This document shows, one piece after another, positions 1 to 6,365 of a stretch of 7,181 nucleotides of DNA (positions are counted from its first letter, which is position 1; each line of letters starts with the position of its first letter). The stretch comes from DASZMJ01 sp035551935 (GTDB taxonomy: Bacteria > Planctomycetota > Planctomycetia > Isosphaerales > Isosphaeraceae). Both the position numbers and the translations under genes were made by a program. A model generated the notes under the pieces. It was not told where the DNA came from and did not search any database. It worked only from the letters and a program-made list of their open reading frames with translations. The stretch lies in NCBI GenBank assembly GCA_035551935.1, contig DASZMJ010000523.1, forward strand, positions 1 through 7,181, read 5' to 3'.

Positions 1-69
1 GCGACGATCCCACCCCGAGAGCCGCCGCCGTCCCGCTCGGACGGCGCCCCGGCCCCGCCCGTCGTTGCG

Positions 70-2418
70 ATGCAACCCCCCACCATGACGACACCGGGAC
101 GCCCACTTTTTCCCGCCCCAATCGCCATCGGCCGGCTCGCGGCCCTGCTGGCCCTGGCCCTCCCGGCGACGGCCGCCGACGCGGCCGGGGACCGCGACGG
201 GGCCGGGATCTACCGGGAATTGTGCGCGAGTTGCCACGGCCCCAACGGCGAGGGGACGCCCGACGGCGACCCCAGGCCGTTGGCCGGCGACCGCTCGGTC
301 AAGCAGCTCGCGAAGCTGATCGCCCAGACCATGCCCGAGGACGACCCCGGCTCCTGCACCGGGGCCGACGCCGACAAGGTGGCCGCGTTCATCCACGACG
401 CTTTCTATTCCCCCACCGCCCGCGAGCGGAACCGACCGGCCCGCGTCGAGCTGGCCCGATTGACCGTGCGCCAGTACCGCAACGCCGTCGCCGACCTCGT
501 CGGCTCGTTCCGGGGGCCGGCCCGCTGGGGCGACGAGCGGGGCCTCCACGCCGAGTACTTCAAGGGGCGGCGGTTCCGCGGCAACGAGCGGGTCATCGAG
601 CGGGTCGACCCCGCCGTCGACTTCGACTTCGGCGAGCAGGGGCCCGAGCCGGAGAAGTTCGACCCGGCCCAGTTCTCGATCCGTTGGGAGGGTTCCGTCC
701 TGGCGCAGGAGACGGGGGACCACGAGTTCATCCTCCGGACCGACCAGGCGGGCCGGCTCTGGGTCAACGACCTGAAGAAGCCCCTGATCGACGCCACGGT
801 CAAGTCGGGGAATGACAACGAGTACCGCGCGACCCTCTTCCTGCTCGCCGGCCGGTCGTACCCGGTCCGGCTGGAGTTCTCGAAGGCGAAGCAGGGGGTG
901 GACGACTCGAAGAAGAACAAGCCGAAGCCCGTCCATGCGTCGATCGCCCTGGCCTGGAAGCCGCCGGGTCGGGCCGCCGAGGTCATCCCGAGCCGGCAAC
1001 TGTCGCCGTCGACGAACCCCGAGGTCTTCGCCCCGGCGACCGCGTTCCCGCCCGACGACCGCTCCGTCGGCTACGAGCGCGGCACGGCGATCTCGAAGGC
1101 GTGGGAGGCCGCGACGACCGACGGTGCCATCGAGACGGCCGACTACGTCATCGACCACCTGCCCGAGCTCGCCGGCGCCCGTACCGACAACCCGGAACGC
1201 CCCTCCAGGCTCCGCGACTTCGCCCGACGGTTCGCCGAGCGGGCCTTCCGACGGCCGCTGTCCGCCGAGGAGGCCCGCGTCTTCGTCGACCGCCGCTTCG
1301 ACGCGGGCGGCGACCCGACCCGGGCCCTCAAGACGTCGGCCCTGCTGGTCCTCAAGTCGCCCCGGTTCCTCTACCGAGCCGACCTCGTCGGCAAAGGTCC
1401 CTTCGACGTCGCCGCCCGGCTCTCGTTCGCCCTCTGGGACGCCCCGCCGGATAACACCCTGCTCGAAGCCGCCTCCAAGGGGGAGCTGGCGACCCCGGAG
1501 CAGGTCCGGGCCCAGGCCGAGCGGATGCTGGCCGACCCGAGGGCGCGGGCCAAGCTCCGCGGCTTCCTGCACCACTGGCTCCGCGTCGACCAGGTCGGCG
1601 ACCTGGCCAAGGACCGGGCGAAGTACCCCGACTTCGACGAGGCGTTGATCGCCGACCTGCGGACCTCCCTGGACCTGTTCCTCGACGACGTGGCCTGGGG
1701 CTGGGACCCGGACTTCCGCCGGCTCCTCCTGGCCGAGGAGGTCTACCTCAACGGCCGCCTGGCCCGGTTCTACGGCGTGGCCTTGCCGGCCGACGCCCCG
1801 TTCCAGAAGGTCCGGCTCGAGCCCGGCGAGCGGGCCGGGGTGCTGACGCACCCGTACATCCTGGCCAGCTTCGCCTACACGGGCAGCAGCTCGCCGATCC
1901 ACCGCGGGGTCTTCCTGTCGCGGAGCGTCCTCGGCCGGGTCCTCCGGCCGCCGCCCGAGGCCGTCGCCCCCCTGGCGCCGGACTTGCACCCCGACCTGAC
2001 GACCCGCGAGCGCGTCGAGGTCCAGACCAGCCCCTCGGCCTGCCGGACCTGCCACGGTATGATCAACCCGCTGGGCTTCGCCCTGGAGCGGTTCGACGCC
2101 GTCGGCCGCCTCCGGGCCGAGGAGCGGGGCAAGCCGGTCGTCGCCTCCGGCGGCTACCAGACCCGCCGGGGATCGCAGGTCACCTTCGAGGGGGCCCGCG
2201 GCCTGGCCACGTTCCTGGCCGGCAGCGACGAGACCCATGTTGCCTTCGTCGAGCAGACCTTCCACGCCCTCGTCCAGCAGCCCGCGCGGGCGTACGGGGC
2301 CGACACGGTCCCGACCTTGAGGAAGAGGTTCGTCGACCACGGCTGCGACATCCGATCGTTGATGGTGGACATCGCGGCGACCGCGGCCCTGCCCGTGCCG
2401 CCGTCGCCGACCCAGTAA
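70..2418 (+). CDS. Exported di-haem PSCyt/PSD multidomain protein (cytochrome c, DUF1587, PA14, DUF1595, DUF1592, DUF1588, DUF1585)
   Basis: Large planctomycete-type secreted c-type cytochrome of 782 residues. Seen: a hydrophobic N-terminal segment (about residues 20-36, ending ATAADA) that looks like a Sec signal peptide; a first haem motif CASCH at 52-56; a DUF1587/PSD3 start at 130-146 (RLTVRQYRNAVADLV); a PA14-like beta domain at about 158-312 (HAEYFKG, FSIRWEGSV, FILRTDQAGRLWVND); the rest of PSD3 at about 326-366; DUF1595/PSD5 at about 378-436; DUF1592/PSD4 at about 440-575; DUF1588/PSCyt3 at about 577-684 with a second haem motif CRTCH at 658-662 followed by NPLGFALERFDAVGR; and DUF1585/PSD2 at about 690-772. 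Known of the family: often paired with DUF1552 genes; biochemical role unproven. Inferred: an electron-transfer or oxidative enzyme outside the cytoplasm whose PA14 domain may bind glycan. The start is uncertain: ATG at 70 and ATG at 85 are both in frame, neither has a clear ribosome-binding site, and the frame stays open to base 1. The signal peptide favours one of these two ATGs. Confidence 0.9.
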   Translation: MQPPTMTTPGRPLFPAPIAIGRLAALLALALPATAADAAGDRDGAGIYRELCASCHGPNGEGTPDGDPRPLAGDRSVKQLAKLIAQTMPEDDPGSCTGADADKVAAFIHDAFYSPTARERNRPARVELARLTVRQYRNAVADLVGSFRGPARWGDERGLHAEYFKGRRFRGNERVIERVDPAVDFDFGEQGPEPEKFDPAQFSIRWEGSVLAQETGDHEFILRTDQAGRLWVNDLKKPLIDATVKSGNDNEYRATLFLLAGRSYPVRLEFSKAKQGVDDSKKNKPKPVHASIALAWKPPGRAAEVIPSRQLSPSTNPEVFAPATAFPPDDRSVGYERGTAISKAWEAATTDGAIETADYVIDHLPELAGARTDNPERPSRLRDFARRFAERAFRRPLSAEEARVFVDRRFDAGGDPTRALKTSALLVLKSPRFLYRADLVGKGPFDVAARLSFALWDAPPDNTLLEAASKGELATPEQVRAQAERMLADPRARAKLRGFLHHWLRVDQVGDLAKDRAKYPDFDEALIADLRTSLDLFLDDVAWGWDPDFRRLLLAEEVYLNGRLARFYGVALPADAPFQKVRLEPGERAGVLTHPYILASFAYTGSSSPIHRGVFLSRSVLGRVLRPPPEAVAPLAPDLHPDLTTRERVEVQTSPSACRTCHGMINPLGFALERFDAVGRLRAEERGKPVVASGGYQTRRGSQVTFEGARGLATFLAGSDETHVAFVEQTFHALVQQPARAYGADTVPTLRKRFVDHGCDIRSLMVDIAATAALPVPPSPTQ

Positions 2419-2429
2419 TCCGAGAGCCC

Positions 2430-2437
2430 AGGGGGTG
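2430..2437 (+). promoter_or_regulatory. Ribosome-binding site deciding the GTG start of the DUF1552 gene
   Basis: AGGGGGTG lies 5 bases before the GTG at 2443. It matches the AGGAGGTG consensus except for one G where A is usual, which can still form a G:U pair with 16S rRNA. Together with the twin-arginine signal that begins straight after the start, it supports GTG at 2443 as the true start. Confidence 0.6.
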
Positions 2438-2442
2438 CCGTC

Positions 2443-3762
2443 GTGACCCGCAGACCGTCCCGCCGCCAGTTCGTCCGCGACCTCGGCCTCGGCGCGGCAA
2501 GCTTGCCGTTCCTGCTGAACCTGCCCGCCCTGGCCGCCGCCGAGCCCGGGCGCCGGAAGCAGCGGCTGGTGATCATGTTCAGCCCCAACGGCGTCGTCCC
2601 CAAGGCATTCTGGCCCGACGAGGAAGGCCCCGACTTCACCTTCAAGGAGAGCCTCAAGCCCCTGGAGCCGTTCCGCGACAAGACCCTCGTCCTGCACGGC
2701 GTCTGCGACAGGGTCCGCGGCGACGGCGACAACCACATGCGGGGCATCGGCTGCCTCCTGACCGGCATCGAGCTCTTCCCCGGCAACATCCAGGGGGGCT
2801 CCGACACCCCCGCCGGCTGGGCCAGCGGCCTGTCGATCGACCAGGAAATCAAGGGCTTCCTCCAGCAGGACCCGGCGACGCGGACCCGGTTCGGCTCCCT
2901 GGAGTTCGGCGTCCTGGTCCCCGACCGGGCCGACACCTGGACGCGGATGGTCTACGCCGGGCCGAACAAGCCGATCGCGCCGATCGACGACCCGTACCGG
3001 ATGTTCGCCAGGCTCTACGGCCGGACCCGGGACCGCGAGGCGCTCGGGAGCATCCTCGACGACCTCAAGGACGACCTCCGCAAGGTCGAGGCGGCCGTCG
3101 GGGCCGAGGACCGTCGGCTGCTGGAGGAGCACGCGGCGTTCGTCCGCGAGATGGAGGCCGAGCTCCGCGAGTCGGCCCAGCAGGACGCCGGCCACGCCGT
3201 CCCCGAGCCCGAGCCGGGCCTGAAGCACGAGAACGACCAGATCCCCCGGATCAGCAAGGCCCAGATCGACCTGATGGTCCGGTCGTTCGCCGCCGACTTC
3301 ACCCGCGTCGCCACCCTCCAGTACACCAACTCGGTCGGCGGGGCCCGGATGCGCTGGATCGGCGTCGACGAGGGGCACCACGAGCTGTCGCACCACGACG
3401 ACAAGAACGAGAAGTCGCAGGACAAGCTCATCCGCATCAACAAGTGGTTCTGCGAACAGCTCGCCTACCTCGCGAAGCGGCTGGCCGAGACACCCGAGCC
3501 GGGGGGCGAGGGGAGCCTGCTCGACAACACGACGATCGTCTGGACCAACGAGCTGGGCAAGGGCAACTCGCACACCCTGGACAACATCCCCTTCGTCCTC
3601 GTCGGCGGCGGCCTGGGGTTCAAGACGGGCCGGTCGCTCAAGCTCAAGAAGGTCCCGCACAATCGCCTGTTGATCTCACTCGCCCACGGCTTCGGCCACC
3701 GCATCGACCGCTTCGGCAACCCCGACTTCTGCGCCGCCGGGCCCATCTCCGAGTTGACCTGA
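2443..3762 (+). CDS. DUF1552 family protein, Tat-exported
   Basis: Protein of 439 residues recognised as DUF1552, a family abundant in Planctomycetota and almost always next to a DUF1592/DUF1588 cytochrome, as here. Seen: GTG start with a good ribosome-binding site; a twin-arginine signal SRRQFVRDLG at residues 6-15, a hydrophobic stretch at about 14-33 and a likely signal-peptidase site after ALAAA near residue 33; then KQRLVIMFSPNGV, DKTLVLHGVCDR, GDNHMRGIGCLLTG, SIDQEI and SLEFGV, which are typical family blocks. Further on are VGGARMRWIGVDEGHHELSH (about 302-321), DNTTIVWTNELGKGNSH and NIPFVLVGGG, resembling blocks in the related DUF1501 group. The Tat signal suggests it folds, perhaps with a cofactor, before export. 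Its stop is followed 3 bases later by a long inverted repeat. The 24-base gap to the upstream gene suggests co-transcription. The reaction catalysed is unknown; a joint role with the upstream cytochrome is inferred only from context. Confidence 0.9.
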   Translation: MTRRPSRRQFVRDLGLGAASLPFLLNLPALAAAEPGRRKQRLVIMFSPNGVVPKAFWPDEEGPDFTFKESLKPLEPFRDKTLVLHGVCDRVRGDGDNHMRGIGCLLTGIELFPGNIQGGSDTPAGWASGLSIDQEIKGFLQQDPATRTRFGSLEFGVLVPDRADTWTRMVYAGPNKPIAPIDDPYRMFARLYGRTRDREALGSILDDLKDDLRKVEAAVGAEDRRLLEEHAAFVREMEAELRESAQQDAGHAVPEPEPGLKHENDQIPRISKAQIDLMVRSFAADFTRVATLQYTNSVGGARMRWIGVDEGHHELSHHDDKNEKSQDKLIRINKWFCEQLAYLAKRLAETPEPGGEGSLLDNTTIVWTNELGKGNSHTLDNIPFVLVGGGLGFKTGRSLKLKKVPHNRLLISLAHGFGHRIDRFGNPDFCAAGPISELT

Positions 3763-3765
3763 TTC

Positions 3766-3833
3766 CGTAGGGTCCGCTCTTGCGGACCTCTCCCATGAGA
3801 CCACGGGAGAGGTCCGCAAGAGCGGACCCTACG
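3766..3833. repeat. Perfect 29-base inverted repeat with nested palindromes; possible bidirectional terminator or REP/MITE-like element
   Basis: The left arm 3766-3794 and right arm 3805-3833 are exact reverse complements over 29 bases, separated by 10 bases (atgagaccac), within which two more pairs can form. Each arm contains its own palindrome: GGTCCG, six bases, CGGACC (3771-3788 and 3811-3828). The element could therefore fold as one long hairpin or as two small ones. It fills the gap between convergent genes, 3 bases after one stop and 8 bases before the other, which suits a two-way transcription terminator. It lacks a clear T-tract, so it is not a textbook intrinsic terminator. From memory, GTAGGGTCCGCT-type palindromes recur in planctomycete intergenic DNA; only this copy is in the window. 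Confidence 0.85.
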
Positions 3834-3841
3834 AATTATGC

Positions 3842-5080
3842 TCAAACGTGCCGTAACGACGCCACCCTCCGGAAGAACCCGGCCAGTTCGGGGATGGCGA
3901 CGTCGAGCGAATACCGGCCCTCCACGTGCCGTCGGGCCTCGCGACCGAGGTCGGCGAAGGCGGCGGGGTCGTCGAGCACACGGAGGGACGTCTCGACGAG
4001 GACGTCTTCATCGAATAAAGGGGCGAGCAGGCCGTTGCGGCCGTGCGCGACGAGCTCGCGGACCGGCCCCACGTCGGCGGCGAGCACGACGGCGCCGCAG
4101 GCCATCGCGTCGAAGAGCGACCAGGAGAGGCAGAAGGGGACCGTCAAGTAAAAATGTAAGTCACTGAGCGCGAGCACCTCGGCGAGCCGCTCGGGCTCGA
4201 CCTGGCCGAGGAAGACGAACCGCGAGGGGTCGTAATCGCCGCGCGAGAGGACCCAGTCCTTGAAGCTGGGTGAGCCGGTGTGGAGTCGGTCCCAGGCGTA
4301 GTAACTCCCCTCGCCGCCGGCGACGACGAACAGCACGTCGGCCCGCTCGCGCGCGATCCGGCCGGCGACTCGCATGAAGAGATCGAAACCCCTCATCGAC
4401 TCCAGGCCCCGCGCCACGTACGTCACGACCCTCGTCCCCTCCGGGATCGACCGGCCGGCGACCTGTCGGGGGACGTCGTCTCGCGGGCGATACAGCTCGG
4501 TGTCGATGCCGTCGAAATGGACCTCGATCTTCGGCCGGAACCGGCCCGGGAACGAGTCGCGCTGCCAGGCCGTCGGCGCATAGCCGGCGTCGATCGCCAG
4601 CAGGCCCGAGAGGGACGAGGCGTTGATGGCCCGGGGGTAGAACGGGGCCGGCTGCGCGGGCGGGAGGTCGATGCGGTAGGTCAGGTCGCGACGTTGCCTG
4701 GCGAAATAATATTCACAATAATTGATGATCGGGCAGTCCCAGAGGTCGCGGAGGAACAGCGTCGGGCCGAGGCCGAGGTGGCCGACGACGAGGTCGGGGG
4801 CACCTCCCGGCAGCGCCCGAGCCGCCTCGGCGACGGCTTGCGCCAGCTCGACATACCGGCCATACGCCTGCGTCCAGGGCGTGACCCGGTCCACCCGCGA
4901 CTCGGCGGGCGTCGGGATCGTCCGGACCTCGACCCGCGCGAGCATCTCGGCCGACGGCGGCGGGCAATGGCCCACGCTCTCGGCCAGGAACCGGCACGTC
5001 CACCCGTACCGCCGCGCCAGCTCGGCCGCGAGGTGCCCGAACTGCGACGGGAACGCCCGGTGGACGAACAGCACTCGCAC
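3842..5080 (-). CDS. GT4-type glycosyltransferase (group 1, Glyco_trans_4_3-like N-terminus)
   Basis: Protein of 412 residues with the two-domain GT-B layout. Seen: N-terminal block VRVLFVHRAFPSQFGHLAAEL (1-21); DLVVGHLGLGPTLFLRDL (96-113); CPIINYCEYYF (116-126); HFDGIDTELYRP (188-199), the usual linker motif before the C-terminal domain; VVTYVARGLESMRGFDLFMR (218-237); FVFLGQV (288-294); VPFCLSWSLFDAMACGAVVLAADVGPVRELVAHGRNGLL (314-352), the donor-nucleotide region. It should transfer a sugar from a nucleotide-sugar to a surface or secreted glycan or lipid in the cytoplasm; donor and acceptor cannot be told. The EX7E motif of many GT4 enzymes is not intact: the residue matching the second Glu is Asp324. 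The frame is open far upstream through rpsG and rpsL, but similarity to glycosyltransferases starts at the GTG at 5080, preceded by a G-rich stretch. It follows rpsG on the same strand after a 122-base gap holding a large hairpin. Several short runs of A/T-ending codons stand out. Confidence 0.9.
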   Translation of the reverse strand: MRVLFVHRAFPSQFGHLAAELARRYGWTCRFLAESVGHCPPPSAEMLARVEVRTIPTPAESRVDRVTPWTQAYGRYVELAQAVAEAARALPGGAPDLVVGHLGLGPTLFLRDLWDCPIINYCEYYFARQRRDLTYRIDLPPAQPAPFYPRAINASSLSGLLAIDAGYAPTAWQRDSFPGRFRPKIEVHFDGIDTELYRPRDDVPRQVAGRSIPEGTRVVTYVARGLESMRGFDLFMRVAGRIARERADVLFVVAGGEGSYYAWDRLHTGSPSFKDWVLSRGDYDPSRFVFLGQVEPERLAEVLALSDLHFYLTVPFCLSWSLFDAMACGAVVLAADVGPVRELVAHGRNGLLAPLFDEDVLVETSLRVLDDPAAFADLGREARRHVEGRYSLDVAIPELAGFFRRVASLRHV

Positions 5081-5113
5081 GAGCGGCCCGCCCCGTTGGG
5101 GGAAGGAGAAGCG

Positions 5114-5190
5114 TTTGTCACGGAGGACACAGAGAAAAAAGATGAAAACTTTTTTAAATTCTCTTTTTTTTCTGTGTCCTCCGTGGCAAA
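5114..5190. repeat. Long AT-centred inverted repeat (stem about 29 bp) between rpsG and the glycosyltransferase gene
   Basis: Arms 5114-5142 and 5162-5190 pair almost completely. The outer 20 bases (TTTGTCACGGAGGACACAGA against TCTGTGTCCTCCGTGGCAAA) match with one G:T pair, and a second G:T pair and an A6/T6 run continue the stem to a loop of about 19 bases, itself A/T-rich. The base composition is sharply lower in GC than everything around it. Being 12 bases after the rpsG stop, on the minus strand it could end or weaken transcription of the ribosomal operon, but no T-tract directly follows the stem. The CACGGAGGACACAGAG core is, from memory, like repeats scattered in intergenic DNA of several phyla, so a mobile or REP-like origin is possible. 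Confidence 0.85.
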
Positions 5191-5202
5191 CTCCCCCCGT
5201 CT

Positions 5203-5676
5203 TCACCAGGCGAAGTGGGAGAACGCCTTGTTGGCGTCGGCCATGCGGTGGACGGTCTCGCGGCGGCCGATGGCGGCGCCCTCGCGGTTGTAGGCGGCGA
5301 CGAGCTCGTCGGCGAGCTTGATGGCCATGGGGCGGCCCTTCTTCTCGCGGGCGGCCATGAGGATCCAGCGGATGGCGAGGGTCTGCTGGCGGTTCTTGCG
5401 GACCTGCATCGGGACCTGGTACGTGGCGCCGCCGACCCGCTTGGAGCGGACCTCGATCATCGGCATCACGTTCTCGACGGCGCGGGAGAAGACCTCGATG
5501 GGGTTCTCGTTCTGGATCCGCTTCTCGATCAGGTCCATCGCCTCGTAGAAGATGCGCTGGGCGATGCTCTTCTTGCCGTCGTGCATCAGGCAGTTGATGA
5601 ACTTGCTGGCCAGCTTCGAGCCGTACCTCGGGTCGGGGCGGAGCTGGGCCTTGCTGGCGGTGAACTTGCGGGCCAT
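5203..5676 (-). CDS. rpsG: 30S ribosomal protein S7
   Basis: Protein of 157 residues, the normal bacterial S7 length. S7 binds the 3' major domain of 16S rRNA, starts assembly of the small-subunit head and lies at the decoding and exit region. Seen: PDPRYGSKLASKFINCLMHDGKKSIAQRIFYEAMDLIEKR near the N-terminus, NPIEVFSRAVENVMPMIEVRSKRVGGATYQVPMQVRKNRQQTLAIRWILMAAR in the middle, which includes the beta-hairpin region, and GRRETVHRMADANKAFSHFAW at the end. It starts at ATG 5676 with a possible AAGGGA ribosome-binding site about 11 bases upstream. It lies 51 bases after rpsL, the conserved str-operon order. fusA does not follow it here. In E. coli S7 represses its operon by binding the rpsL-rpsG gap; I cannot show that for this gap. 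Confidence 0.98.
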   Translation of the reverse strand: MARKFTASKAQLRPDPRYGSKLASKFINCLMHDGKKSIAQRIFYEAMDLIEKRIQNENPIEVFSRAVENVMPMIEVRSKRVGGATYQVPMQVRKNRQQTLAIRWILMAAREKKGRPMAIKLADELVAAYNREGAAIGRRETVHRMADANKAFSHFAW

Positions 5677-5727
5677 GGGCGCGTCGGTCCCTTGTCGTGG
5701 GTGCGTGGGGCGAGGGCGTTGCCGCGG

Positions 5728-6120
5728 TTACTTCTTCTTGGCCGGCGCGGCGCCCTTGGCCTTGGCGCCGTACTTGGAGCGGGCCTGCTTGCGGTCGGCG
5801 ACGCCGAGGCTGTCGAGCACGCCGCGGACGATGTGGTAGCGGACGCCGGGCAGGTCGCGGACGCGGCCGCCGCGCACCAGGACGATCGAGTGCTCCTGGA
5901 GGTTGTGCCCCTCGCCGCCGATGTACGCGGTCACTTCCTTGCCGTTGGAGAGCCGCACCCGCGCCACCTTCCGCAGCGCCGAGTTGGGCTTCTTGGGCGT
6001 CATCGTCTTGACCTGGAGGCAGACGCCCCGCTTGAACGGGCACGACTCCAGCACCGGCGACTTGGTCTTGTACACGACCGGCCGGCGCGGCTTGCGGACG
6101 AGCTGATTGATGGTGGGCAT
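5728..6120 (-). CDS. rpsL: 30S ribosomal protein S12
   Basis: Protein of 130 residues. S12 sits at the decoding centre and controls codon-anticodon fidelity; it is the streptomycin-related protein of the small subunit. Seen: MPTINQLVRKPRRP at the start, CPFKRGVCLQVKTMTPKKPNSALRKVARVRL (27-57), GGEGHNLQEHS (68-78), RGGRVRDLPGVRYHIVRG (83-100) and DRKQARSKYG near the end. It aligns with E. coli S12 without gaps through this region, so numbering is shared: Lys43 is present, and Asp89, the site of methylthiolation in E. coli, is present, but position 88 is Arg (codon 5857-5859) where E. coli has Lys. The C-terminus has a short Ala/Lys-rich tail (AKAKGAAPAKKK) slightly longer than in E. coli. It is the first gene of the unit, under the promoter at 6220-6247. 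Confidence 0.98.
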   Translation of the reverse strand: MPTINQLVRKPRRPVVYKTKSPVLESCPFKRGVCLQVKTMTPKKPNSALRKVARVRLSNGKEVTAYIGGEGHNLQEHSIVLVRGGRVRDLPGVRYHIVRGVLDSLGVADRKQARSKYGAKAKGAAPAKKK

Positions 6121-6365
6121 GATGTCTGGTCGGGCCGTCCTCTGTCGCCGACCCTCCTGCCGGCCGGGGCCGTTCCCGCCCCACTCGGGCGCGCAGGGTC
6201 GCGGCGGATCGAAAGAGGTACTGTACCGTAACCCCGATTCCTGTCAAGCCGAACTCCGCGGCACCACCCTCCCGATCCTCATCCTCGCGCACCCCGGACG
6301 CCGCCGACCCCTTCGGATCGGCCTTCGCTGATGGGTCATGGCTCGCTGAGCCCCCGAACGGGGCC
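6121..6365. other. Intergenic region upstream of rpsL
   Basis: This 245-base gap holds the rpsL promoter and about 93 bases of GC-rich leader. In the leader, CGCCGACCCT (6146-6155) can pair with AGGGTCGCGGCG (6195-6206) with a 2-base bulge, enclosing GGGGC/GCCCC (6166-6170 with 6178-6182). The remaining part (6248-6365) shows no gene, terminator or repeat that I can support. Confidence 0.4.
6220..6247 (-). promoter_or_regulatory. Sigma70-type promoter for rpsL-rpsG
   Basis: On the minus strand there is a perfect -35 box TTGACA (6247-6242), a 16-base spacer and TACAGT (6225-6220) as the -10 box, 4 of 6 matches to TATAAT. A start near 6213 would give a leader of about 93 bases before the rpsL ATG at 6120. 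A small inverted repeat GGTAC-T-GTACC (6217-6227) overlaps the -10 box. A perfect TTGACA at a sensible distance from a ribosomal protein gene in such GC-rich DNA is unlikely to be chance, but the start site is not proven. Confidence 0.65.

Noticed and set aside
2154..2936. Minus-strand 260-residue open frame across the junction of the first two genes
   Set aside because: It overlaps two well-supported genes and shows no recognisable motif; Arg/Ser/Pro-rich shadow frame.
3766..3833. CRISPR-like or attachment-site reading of the palindrome
   Set aside because: There is a single inverted pair with no further repeat units, no spacers and no integrase or cas gene in the window.
4280..5293. Plus-strand 337-residue open frame opposite the glycosyltransferase
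   Set aside because: It reads through the AT-rich hairpin and is antisense to a conserved gene; its Arg/Pro/Gly-rich composition marks it as a shadow.
5215..6231. Plus-strand 338-residue open frame opposite rpsG and rpsL
   Set aside because: It is antisense to two highly conserved ribosomal genes and its Leu/Ala/Gly/Asp-rich content is typical of the shadow strand in GC-rich DNA.
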